DNA from: Ligula intestinalis
Lineage: Eukaryota; Platyhelminthes; Cestoda; Diphyllobothriidea; Diphyllobothriidae
Assembly: GCA_036362985.1 (NCBI GenBank)
Contig: JAYGXS010000005.1
Location: 1,027,257 to 1,091,256, forward strand
DNA: 64,000 nt
Direction of reading: 5' to 3'
Shown here: positions 32,580 to 42,563 of the stretch, piece by piece
Position numbering within the stretch: the stretch's first letter is position 1
Layout: each line of letters starts with the position of its first letter
The notes under the pieces: generated by a model
What the model saw: only the letters and a program-made list of their open reading frames with translations
Told to the model about the DNA's origin: nothing
Databases searched by the model: none
Program-made: the position numbers and the translations under genes

Positions 32580-34880
32580 ACGGTTTTCGAAGCATAAGTA
32601 ATCTACCTGGCGTTTGAACACAGCAACAGTGTCCCACGTCAATATTTCGCTTGGAAGGGAGTTCCACGGTCTAATAATCCGCTCCCTGACGGAAAACTTA
32701 CGTCTATCTAGGCGTGTGCATACATTGTTGACCTAGTACGGATGGCCGCGCTGGTTGTGTCATATGTGGAAGCTCAAAGAGGTCTTCAGATTACAACGAA
32801 CAGGCAGGTCCGTGGATAATACGGAATTTCCCTAGCATGTCGCATGTTTATTGTCTATAGAGTAGGCCAAAGAAATTAAGCTTCATCAGTCTTTCAGAAT
32901 AAGACACAAACCTAAGACCGTCCATTAATTTTGTTGCCCATTCTTGCACCCGCTCAATGGGCCCACTGTCTTTCTTCATCCACGGCATCCAAGCTGGTAT
33001 TACGTAGTCCAAATGCGGTCTAATGAAACTACGAAAGAGCCGCTCGAACGTTTCAGGTAGAAATAATATAAAAGCACGCCAGATTCAATGCATTATTCTA
33101 ATCGCCTTTTGGACGGCCCTTTTAGAATGCTCAGCGATCAGTAGGTTTTACTCTATCAAAATACGTAGATGTATATGCGTGTCCAATTCCTACATCGGAG
33201 TCCCATTCAGACAGTACTGGTGTTTAGAGAAATGTCTCCGCCCAGATTCCAAACGTAGGACAACACATTTGGATAGATTAAGTGTTACAAGCCACTTGCT
33301 GGACAGCACAACCACTTTATCCATGTTCTCCTGCAGTTTTTGCGTGCCGCCAGGCCTAACACAACTTTATACTGGCCCCCAATCGCATACTGTGCTACCA
33401 ACGATTACTTATTGCAGCCTGCATGCCAGAAACCTTTTGCCCCACTTGAAAACGTTGTCTCGTATACCAGACTTTATAAAAGAGCCGCTGATGAGGTACG
33501 TTGTCAAAGGCCTTCTTGAAGTCAAAAAATATACCATCAACTGGATGACCCTGTCTGTGGCATTTATCTTCTTTTTCTGTGAGTAATAACTATTCGTAAG
33601 AAAACCATGTTCATAGAGTGCTTCTCTGTTCCAGAGACGTCATTAAATGTCACTTGGTAAGTCTCCCACGATCTTGCAAAAAATGGACGGTAAATTAATC
33701 GGACGGTAATTTTCCAATTCCATCCCGGACCCTCCTTTATGAATCGACGAGATAAGGCCAGATTACCGTTCCAGTAGCAGTTCACTTACTTTCATCGACT
33801 TTGAAATATCACTGACAGCGGCTCACCCAGTACGTCAGCCAATCCTCTAAAGGCACATGGGTTAATCCTATCTGGACCGGGTGACTTGGCAGGTTTCAGT
33901 CGGAGTAATTCTATCTTTAAAGATAAAGGCGAGAAGTGGAAAGCATCTTCGCGCGCAAAGGTTTTCCAATTTGGATCTGATTGGGGAAGATGAAGGAGAT
34001 TGGCTTCATGCTTGAATACTCATCGAAAGAAGCCAAAGACCACCAAGCTCGAATCAGATCACGATTTCTTTGGTTGTTGCCTATATATCCGATCATGGGA
34101 CGCTCCAAGGAGTTCTGCATTATGCGCAGAATTTCTACGGAGTCTATTTGCCCTCTGCTTACGGATGCCCCATTTCCAGTTAGATTGCTGCAAGTGTTCA
34201 ACAATCCCCGTCATTCAAAAAGGCTTGCATATTTTATTTATTCTCTTTAAGTTCACGGTTTATCCATAGCGGACCGTTGCCTGTTGTATATCGTTTTAAA
34301 GGACAATGCAGGTTGACAATTCTTCCAACTAACGAAGTGAACCTGTTCCAATATTCGTTTACAGTCCCCTCTAATGTAGGTATCCGCGGTATTAGCGAGA
34401 TTTGTGTTCAAATGCCGAGAAAATCTCCCTTTCAGGAGTTTTCTCTCAGGGATTTGCATAAGTCAGACTGTGAGAACAGGGATTGCTGAAATAGTAGTAC
34501 TTTATGATAACTAGTATCTGGTGGTATTCTGTAGCATCTTGTAGCTCCAGCACACTTTCTTCGTTTCGGTTGAACACAAGGTCAGACAATTTTAAGGTCC
34601 TTCTCTTACCAGTGCTCCAAATGATACATTCTGGTAGAGTAATTTTTCAGCTGCCATCTCAAGTAACCGATGACCAAATGTATCCGATGAACCCAAAACA
34701 GTCCACTTTTTCCAGTCGATACTGGGAGCGTTAAAGTACCCAACTATAAAGTAATCCTTGTGCATACTCACCTTGCTCAGTTTGAATCGCTCTATCTCTT
34801 AGCGAACATTTTGCATGATGCCCTGAGTATTAAGTTGTGAGTCCCCTGCCAGATCAAAATAACGATAAACGCTAATGAAG
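32580..34880 (-). pseudogene. CR1-like LINE, decayed, endonuclease to C-terminus
   Basis: Reading from 34880 down: DYFIVGYFNAPSIDWKKW (GDFNAP motif, near 34753-34700); TLKLSDLVFNRNEE (near 34600); a linker GTVNEYWNRFTSLVGRIVN near 34370-34315; KPAKSPGPDRINPCAFRGLA at about 33896-33838; HKGGSGMELENYRPINLPSI near 33740-33680; a palm block FFDFKKAFDNV at about 33525-33490; and at the 3' end LDRRKFSVRERIIRPWNSLP near 32715-32655 with VAVFKRQVDYL to about 32590. Blocks are in the correct order but scattered over three frames with many stops. It is the same family type as 5.9-8.7 kb, in the opposite orientation. Confidence 0.75.
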
Positions 34881-36774
34881 TTATCTGACAAATATACGCC
34901 GGATCAATTGTATGAATACTCTATCGAAACGACTGAGCCATTCATGTGTTAGAGAATCTCGGAGACCGGTTGTCAGAGCGCGGAGAAGAGGATACGGTTC
35001 GTTCCGACTGTTGCCCTGTTGTACACCTCTGAGGCCGGACACATTGGCCAAGCGGGTCCAAAACCCAGCAACAAAATTCTACCAGAGTGTCAACTAGACC
35101 GAAGTCTGGAAAACAGGAATTTCAATCGAGATAACAGCCCCCCCCCGCCCCAAGTAGAAGCACGTGCAGGTCAACCCGTGAGCTTGCTTCGCTCTTCTGA
35201 AAGCGTGTGCCAACCTGCTGGGAGCCGACGGCCTCTTGCCTCGACTTATAAGTGTCGGGTCATTCTGTCTTAACCAGGAGTCGCTAACTGCCTGTCTGAG
35301 TCCTTTTCATGAACCCTCACGGCTACTACTCGTCGTGGTGCACTCAACCAACCACCTTGGGGGGGGGGGGGCGGCTGAAGTCAAGGCGGTGCACGTCCAA
35401 GGTTTGTGAGCATTGTCTGGGTCGTGACGCTGCCGTGGCTTAACGCCAGCCAGCCAGCCTAGGTCGTTTGTGGAGGTCGGTGTGAGACAGCCCGCATGCA
35501 CAGGCTGACCTCGACCTTGAAAGAATGTTGATGTTTCTATCGCCTTCTCCAAAATGACTAGCCTTCACTGGGTTCCATGTTTTGCGCCATGTCATTTGAA
35601 TTCAGTCGGACTGTGGCAGAGTGGGAGGCTTGCTTCAGACCCTATGTCCTTTTCCTCTTGTCCCCATCATTTCTGTTGCCTTTTTGTCTCAGGACAGGCT
35701 ATTGTGCGCGTCTTTAGAGCGAGAGAATATGGCTCCAAGATCAAGCTGTTAAGCCTGATGGAAAGTAGGTGGTTTTGAAAGTAAATTAAAACGATAAACG
35801 CAAATTTCAAGTTTAGATAGCCGTAGAGTTTTCAGCCTGTTTTGCCAAAAACTGATACAGTAGTCGCCGGCTATTAAGCCCACCTCGTGCCCAGACCAGA
35901 TTGGGCTTAATAAGAGGCGGGCGTATTAACCGGAGAGTCCTAGTTCTTGATTACCAAACGCAGGATAGGCACTATACATTACATACGTACTGTATTATGT
36001 ATAGAGCTTGGTTATGTACAAGAAAAGAATACTGTTTGTGTGTATTTTATGTGATAACAAATTTTAAAAACTGATTTGCGACAGGTTTAAAAAAAGCGGT
36101 CTAGTGTCAGTTGCTTTGGAGGAAACTTCACTCGCAAGTGCTCTTTGATTTCCTTCTCCAGGCACCAGAAATCGTCGAATTTTGTGAAATTTCACTCTAC
36201 CTGTTGGCCAATTGGGTTTTTAGCCGGCGAATGAGCTTATTAGCCGGGGGATTTTGCCATGTAAAATTCCGTCCCAAGGCGATTTGGGCTTAATACGCGG
36301 CTGGGCCTATTAACCGCGGGCTTAATAACCGGTGAATACTGTAGATCGTTTGAGAAAGTAGTGGTTTTACCCATACATTAGTGTTCACTTACAGGTTAAT
36401 ACTTTCTCCTTACCGCGAGAATTGCTGGAAATTGCCCCGAAGACCTGGCAACTTAGGCGTGACTGGTTGGTGTATTCCCTGTGCACTTCAGAAGCTGGTA
36501 GTCCTGTGTAAGAGTAGGAAGCAATTGACGCAAGCTCGTAGAAGGATCTTTGTTGGTCGTTAACCCAAAACCTCTTGCATGTCCACTTTCAAAACACAGG
36601 TTGGAAACACCAATCACTTGCGAGCTAATTCTCGTTCTGATTCTCCGACCCGCAGGTGCAGCGGCCTGACATGAATTCGCGAACAGGGAGTTGATTTGGC
36701 CTAGAGTCTGCCCATTGAGCTTTCTGTAAATCAGTTGGCGACAGTTAAGACGCCAGATATGGTCACTTCCCTCT
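34881..36774. other. Unassigned stretch with G-runs and a weak direct repeat
   Basis: No gene recognised. Poly-G runs occur at 35150-35160 (as C) and 35360-35371. Strings like GGGCTTAATA and TTAACCGG/TTAGCCGG recur around 35885-36335 (for example 35904, 36287, 36320), perhaps a decayed short-period repeat. The minus frame 35552-35307 has no known motif. Confidence 0.3.
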
Positions 36775-37505
36775 CGCGGCACCAATCTGGTCTCCTACGA
36801 TCAGTTACTCCAGCCTCGGCCGCTTTCAGTCAGCACAGAACGCTGCCCTCCGCTCAATCACGGGTTGCTATCAAATGTCGCCTATCGATCATCCTCATAT
36901 AGAGGCCTCCGTCCTGCCGGTCGCCCTTCACAATGGACTCTTAGGCCAGCCGTTTTTGTGAACCTGTTCACAACCCGGCCATCCTAATCAACACCGCTGC
37001 CACGCTCCTGAGCCTAGCCGCAACGTTCGGCCATCTATTAGAGCTCTCGCTTGTGTTCCTCGGATCTTCCCGTTGATGGCTCTGCCATCATGACAGGCTT
37101 CCACCTTCTTCATCAAAGAGCCGTTGTCAAAGAAAAACTAAGCTACCATTCCCCAGTCCTTTTGGGCGGCTATCCACCTCTGATTGCGGCCTCGGAGCAA
37201 CAACTTCCGAGGGTCACTCGTTGTAGGTTGACTCAACTGCGCAGTCACTACTCAATTATCCTTAGCCAGTACTAACACCATCTCGACACGTCCAAATCCA
37301 ACAACTGTCCCAACTGCAACGTCTCTCCGCATGACTGTCAGCATCTGTTCGCCTGCAGTTCCCGGCCAGGCACCCCACTCACTCCCGCGGACCTTTAGCT
37401 CAAGCCGGTCGAAGTCGCGGCTTTTCTCCGTCTTCCAACTACAAGCAGTTTGGACTCCGGCGGGGACTCTTGATTCAACCAGGGCTACGAAAGACACACT
37501 TTGTT
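36775..37505 (+). pseudogene. I/Jockey-like LINE, 5'-truncated 3' copy
   Basis: Aligns base for base with 44225-44945, the 3' end of the I-like LINE. Shared stretches encode LLGGYPPLIAA, LPRVTRCRLTQLRSHY and a CCHC-like end CNVSPHDCQHLFACSSRPGT, then a tail GACTCCGGCGGGGACTC. Several stops and small indels (for example TAG in place of the TGG before the final Leu) show that it is older than the 41.5-44.9 kb copy. Similarity begins sharply at CGGCACCAATCTGG (about 36777), a 5' truncation typical of LINE insertion. Confidence 0.85.
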
Positions 37506-37624
37506 CTGTCTGCCTTTGATAATTAAATGCCTTTAACAGTCCTATCTGTTTGGCAAAAGGCGCCTTTCTATGCATAAGGACAAACCATAATACCTGAAAA
37601 AGCTTTCCTAATCATTATAGGTTG

Positions 37625-37765
37625 GAAGTGCATTACAGAAGGACGCAGGTACTTCTCAAATGAATGACAAGGTTCACGATCCAGGTATTTGCATGGACGA
37701 GGAAGAAGGAGAGTCGAGCACCAGCTCAATTTATTTATTGTTATGAACTTTCGAACTCCTACAGG
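37625..37765 (-). mobile_element. Penelope tail motif in inverted orientation
   Basis: Reverse complement of the tail seen at 38250-38330: on the minus strand AGTTCGAAAGTTCATAACAA, GAGCTGGTGCTCGACTCTCC, TTCTTCCTCGTCCATGCAAA, TACCTGGATCGTGAACC. It directly precedes plus-strand Penelope coding sequence, so this copy has inverted terminal repeats. Confidence 0.65.
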
Positions 37766-38060
37766 CAACCAAAAAGAGACCATGGAACCACAAAAGCCGA
37801 AAGGCTGACGCTCGAGGCATGGTACTCAGATGCCAACTCGGTCAACAGGCATATAGACCTGCCAGTGGCCTACAAAATCTTGCGCCAATTTGTGGGAGAA
37901 AAGATAGAACGAAGCCAAACCAAACGTAAGAATGGCAAGCGAAGAGGACCCCACAGCGAACCGGCCGGAAGAAGAGGCAGAGTTACAAGGACCCTCTGCC
38001 GGGTGACAAGGCAGCAAACTAATGACTGCTCATGACACCCAAATCTACTGACAGGTAGTC
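37766..38060 (+). pseudogene. Penelope-like element, GIY-YIG C-terminal end
   Basis: The frame running to 38035 contains LTLEAWYSDANSVNRHIDLP and VAYKILRQ. This matches the end of the GIY-YIG nuclease in flatworm Penelope elements (the E-x-W/F ... S-x-N-x-x-N-R/K segment), followed by a basic Lys/Arg-rich tail (ERSQTKRKNGKRRG). The upstream catalytic part is missing, because the frame enters from inverted tail sequence. The non-coding 3' region follows. Confidence 0.6.
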
Positions 38061-38330
38061 AGCGTACACCACTATAATTGCCCCCAACTCCACTGACAGC
38101 TAATTGCCCTCCTCCCTTACCCTTTTTCGATTTCTGTTTCTAAACACCTTGACAACCTGATGATTTCTGACAGTTGATTGGCCTATGGCCACTATAGTTA
38201 CCCTCTTTTTGATTGCTACTTTTCACCTCTGAAGATGGACTCCCATAAGAGTTCGAAAGTTTAGAACAATAAATCAATTTAACTAGTGTTCGACACGCCT
38301 TCTTCCTCGTCCATGCAGGTAATTCTAGGC
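38061..38330 (+). mobile_element. Penelope 3' region with repeated CTGACAG modules and a hammerhead-like core
   Basis: CTGACAG-(G/C)TAGT/TGATTGGC-(ACCACTATAATT) modules recur at about 38048, 38092 and 38168, and the last also matches 40289. Then comes CTGAAGA (38229-38235), a possible 6-bp stem GGACTC/GAGTTC and GAAAG (38255-38259), the order of a hammerhead ribozyme core. The conserved tail motif ends near 38330. Confidence 0.5.
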
Positions 38331-39394
38331 CTCGGGAAGGCAAGCAAGCGGATAGGAAAACAGCTGAGCCAGCTTACCTGGTGTGTAAGTGAACATCTCC
38401 ACCTGGCTGACCCCGGACATGGTTTCCACGAGAATTTCGACGGTAAGCGGATTCGTCAGAGGAAAGCTGGGGCCGTCATAGGGAGGAATACGACAGACAA
38501 TGTGAGTCTAGAATAGGAAGGATTTGCACAGGTATTATTCATCGTTCTAGCACAAAAGTTATGCAAGGTCCCCGAAGTCACGTATGACGGGCTGGAAGTT
38601 CTCCACTTTGTTCACAGGAGTTTCGTGTAAATAGACTGTTGACTTCACCTGCGTTAGGACATATTTCTGTCAGTTGTTGCCTGTGGTATCACTGCAACTG
38701 CCAAGACCAGAAGGACTGTCCTGTTCCCCGTATGCAGGAGACATGGGTGGACCCTAGTAAAACCTAACTAGCTAATCAAGCAACTGCAGGCTAAAGCCTC
38801 ACGCCCATCCTGGCTAGCTTTAGCTATGGCCAACTACCTATGTTGGGCACTGCCTATCGTGCTTCGGATTTATACTCCGTGATTGCATGAATAAGAAGAG
38901 TTTTCACAGACAACAATACATCATCGAAAGTGTGTGTGCGCGTACGTACCGCTTCTTGTGCCCCTCAGGGCCACAGGGCAAAATGCGCTGGAGGCCCGAT
39001 CAGGGTACAGCAGATGTCATTCGGGTGGCGCGCCGATAACAAATGCCGAAGATGGGAGAGGGGGGGCGTGGTGGGGCGGCTTCGGTCACGTTAGCCACTC
39101 CCGCCCGATGTCGCCACCGGTCTTCCTGACTGTGTCTCTTAACACGCGTGGGTGGGGGGGGAGAGAGAGGGTGATAGATGCAGTGAAAGTCTACTATCAC
39201 TTTAAACTAATCTACACGCACAGGTCACCGTCCGCTGCAACACAACCACCCTGTTGTAGAGCATACGGTGGACATAGTCGAAATTGACGGTCGAACTACC
39301 ACTTCTGGAGTGTGGGATGGGCATTGCGTGTAGTGGATAATTATATGTGATTAGGTAGGCCACCTCCTCAATAGGAGCCTTCATGATCAGTCAG
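38331..39394. other. Unassigned stretch
   Basis: Nothing recognised. The open frames at 38286-38516 and 38934-39287 have no known motif. There are G-rich runs near 39057-39066 and 39148-39160. Confidence 0.3.
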
Positions 39395-39480
39395 TTCAGG
39401 TCACATTTATCAGGGAAATATAGGTGAATACCTTTGAAATCCCTCTTGGTACAGAGCAGCTATGATGCAGAACATGTGAC
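39395..39480 (-). repeat. Dispersed repeat family, tail part
   Basis: Reverse complement carries CACATGTTCTGCATCATAGC, AAAGGTATTCACCTATATTT and CCCTGATAAA, matching the tail half of the 28352-28700 copy. Confidence 0.65.
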
Positions 39481-39957
39481 GGTGTGGAACTGCGCACGAG
39501 TCCTTACAGTACAGGCTCCCAAGCCACAATCAACAGACTATCTCCATGGTCATTAGTTGATTAACGTCACCTAGATTACCTGTTAGGTCAGTTACTATGT
39601 CAACGGAAACCGGTCAGGTGAAAGGCGGCGGATACGGCAGTATTAAAAGTCAGCAAAAACTGGGGAAAAACGAGGCAGGAGCCAACGCTACCAATGTCCC
39701 CACCCACTGCCTGGGTAAAGTGGAAGCACTGAAGCGCTTGGATAGAAATAAAAACCAATGAAGCAACGCCTTTTTAACAAACTGAAGCGCAAGGCAATGC
39801 AAAGGAGAAGAGGAGAAATAAAGACGTTAGGGTAAAACAGTAATCTCCAAGTTCTTTGACATAAATTTTAATGTGGCAGATTGGATGTCATCGTTCATGC
39901 TTGAGGAGAGACCGCATTGGAGTTATGTTAAGGTAAGACAAACTAATGTTACTACTG
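39481..39957. other. Unassigned stretch
   Basis: Nothing recognised. Confidence 0.3.
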
Positions 39958-40250
39958 TGTAGTTACAAGGACAGCTTAGGCATGAGATGCGATACACTAC
40001 CCCAGATAAAGCCGGTGTTTGATTGTCATCCCCCTACGCAATTTCCCCTGTCCAATTCCAACACTTGGCCCCACAGCAATGCACCTAGTCGCTTCTAAGA
40101 TATCCTTGATATATGAAAGAGCATGCCGTATCCTCGGTAAGTCTTCTGTTTGGATCCTCCGGGGCCGAACGCTTAGGCATTGGTTGATAAAGGCTTTCGA
40201 ATATCCATTCCGCATACCTTGGTCCCGGAGATACCACGACATTTAATAAA
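39958..40250 (-). pseudogene. Penelope-like element, RT-to-endonuclease linker
   Basis: The frame 40242-39997 reads YSKAFINQCLSVRP, LPRIRHALSYIKDILEATRC and IAVGPSVGIGQGKLRRGM. This fits the segment after the RT thumb of Penelope elements (F-I-x-x-C-L ... LPY-x-G-L-S-x-x-I-x-R-x-L ... V-x-x-P-x-x-x-L-R). It aligns with 32240-31950 (-). It ends before the GIY-YIG core, with stops near 39995 and 39970. Confidence 0.65.
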
Positions 40251-40254
40251 CGTA

Positions 40255-40445
40255 TACTTGCTCTCTCCCCCTCACTCCTTTTTGATTGGCCTGACGACCT
40301 CTGACAGTAGATTGGCGTACACCCACGATAATTAGCCTCCTTTGTTGCTGTTTCTAATCTCTGAAGATTGATCCCTGTAATAATTCGAAAGCTCAGAACA
40401 GCAAACAAACTTATCCCAGGCTCAATAATCCTTCTACCTTATCCA
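40255..40445 (+). mobile_element. Penelope 3' tail, head-to-head with the coding remnant
   Basis: CTGACAGTAGATTGGCGTAC (40297 on), CACGATAATTAGCCTCC, CTCTGAAGATTGATCC, AATTCGAAAGCTCAGAACAG and the tail motif match 38170-38330. It is on the plus strand, while the adjoining Penelope coding sequence (39958-40250) is on the minus strand. Confidence 0.6.
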
Positions 40446-41089
40446 ATACCTTGCCTTATATGGAGGGGCCTGTAAGAATGGGGAATGTACCTTGGAAGGC
40501 CATCTTAGCATAGGGTTGTGCTTCAATTGGCAAAACAGGAAAGAATCAAAGTGAGAAGGAAATGGAGAGGAAGAGATGTATTCTGCACAGAACCCAGTGT
40601 TGGTGATCTGAACAGCAGTAACCGCTACCTATGCCATAACATTTGCTGATGCAAATTGACACGAAAAGGTTAGTTACGGGGGGGGGGTTGTCGCTGAAAC
40701 GAAAACAAGTGTGCTGATGGTGTCAAATCACGCCGGTGAAAGTGCGTGCGTACTTGCGCGTGTGCGCGTGATTCCCGCCGGCTGGACAGCTTTACGTGTG
40801 CGCCAGCTCCAGGTCGCCATTGTCTGTGTTCATGTGGTGTGCGCTGCATCACCTGGATACGGACAACGGTGACTGCCTGATCACACACACGTATGTATTT
40901 TCGAGTTAAATACAGCCAAATAGTGGCCTGCCAGCGCGGACAACATAGGCTTTTCAGTAGGAGCCTTCGTGATCAAGGTTGGTGACGCTGAGTCGTACCA
41001 GTCCCTACAGAAAGCCTGTTCGTGTGGTATGGATGACGGTAGATTACACACTAAGAAAATGACACGCCTTTTATCTTTTTCTATACTTA
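40446..41089. other. Unassigned stretch
   Basis: Nothing recognised except a G10 run at 40679-40688 and GT/GC-rich alternating sequence near 40740-40775. Confidence 0.3.
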
Positions 41090-41165
41090 CTTGAGTCCGG
41101 TAGCCTTTGTTAGAGGGTTTGAAGCAATCATGAGGAAGTCTGGGTTCGAAACCCCCAACTTTTCC
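41090..41165 (+). tRNA. Possible tRNA-like SINE head
   Basis: CGGTAGCCTTTGTTAGAGGG at about 41098-41117 resembles an A box, and GGGTTCGAAACCC at 41142-41154 is a good B box about 30 nt downstream. No acceptor stem is evident, so this would be a degenerate tRNA-derived head. Confidence 0.3.
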
Positions 41166-41459
41166 GTCAAATTCTATGGCTGGCAGACGACACCCGGTAA
41201 GCCGGAAACATGCAGTCCAAGGGGGCAGGTTTACTTACGATAACAACTTTGACCTCCGGTGGCTCAATTTTATGCGACAGCCTGAGTGAACTCTTGATGA
41301 ACCCACTCCACTTTATGAACTAGCCCTCCGAGCGTTCTATGGTACTGGCGGTATCAGATGAGTCATTCAAACTAAATACCGTCATTCAATAGCCCGGTAA
41401 TAATATCCATCACCTCATGATACCTGTAAATTTAGGCGAACCACATCAGACGCTTATAC

Positions 41460-42563
41460 GAATCGCGTTCCCCCCGCCCTCCCGGCGGCCAAGGTCTGCT
41501 ACACCCATCTCCCTACGTTGGATCAACTCTCCCCTCCGCCCAGTCCGCGTTTTTGATGACGGAAAAGCCCCTCCCGGCCACGTGCTCCGACTCCTCCTCC
41601 TCGCCGCCGGAATTTAGGCCAACCCTGGAACTCTCTGGTACTGCTCGTTCTGCCGAGTCCGCCTGGGCCGCCGCGAATGGTTTGTACGTTGCGGCTCCTG
41701 CAATGGTTGGTGCCATCTTTGCTGCAGTGGCCTCGCCCATGGCTGCCGATTGGTCACCCGCCTTCGCGTGACCTAGCTGTCCCGTGCTTCCTCCGGTCTC
41801 CACGCCTCCAGCCCACCCGGTCCTGAACCCAAAGCCTTTGGTCCCCGACCTTGCCTCACCACCAGGTCTTAAGATCTTACAATTCAACGCCAACGGCCTC
41901 CTTGGGAAGCTTAACCAGCTCCTGGCCTTCATGCGCTCGCACAGCATAGCTGCGGCGGCTATCCAAGAGACAAAGTGGTCTTACTCCACTAAGGTCCCTT
42001 CCTGTGCCGATTACACAATTGTCCATCGCGACCGCAGCCGCAACAAAGGCAGAGATTTGGCCTTCCTGGTGGAAAAATCCATTGCCTATCACCAGCTACC
42101 CCTGCTTGGAGCCGATCCCATGGAAGTACTGGCGATTTCCGTTGACATTGGCCCAGCGCCGCTAACCGTCGTGAACGTGTACATCCCTCCAACTTCCAGT
42201 TGTCCTCCCGGTTTCACTGCCTCAATCGCTCCCTACGTACCTTCTGGAGACAGTTTGGTGCTAGGTGACTTCAACGCCCAACATGACCTGTGGTGCTCTA
42301 ACTTGGCAGGCGACCCCCCAGGAGAAGCTCTGGCTGATGAAATAGAACAGGCCCCCTTTGCCGTTCTCAACGAGAACAGCCAAACGCGGCTCCCGACCAA
42401 CGGCGCCTCCAGCTCGCCCGATGTTTCCCTCGCCATTCTCAGCCTGGTAGCCTCCACCATGTGGAACACGAAAATCAGCCTGGGTAGCGACCACCACCCC
42501 ATTGTGCTCGAATTGGCCCCCGCCGCCGAGCGTATCAAGGCCCACCAACCAGCACTTCATTAA
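41460..42563 (+). pseudogene. I/Jockey-like LINE: 5' region and endonuclease
   Basis: The GC-rich block starts abruptly near 41460. The open frame 41784-42563 contains a near-complete apurinic-type endonuclease: LKILQFNANGLLGKLNQLL at 41868, AAIQETKW near 41955 (catalytic Glu), VVNVYIPPTSSCP, LVLGDFNAQHDLWCSN at about 42255-42305 (catalytic Asp/Asn), SPDVSLAI and SDHHPIVLEL at the end (SDH). All catalytic positions I can judge are intact. The frame before 41784 is short and proline-rich (5' UTR or start of ORF2). A frameshift near 42545 separates it from the RT part. Confidence 0.85.

Noticed and set aside
36776..36830. Start of an independent gene after a long stretch of unassigned DNA
   Set aside because: Base-for-base match to the LINE at 44.2 kb shows it is a 5'-truncated LINE copy.
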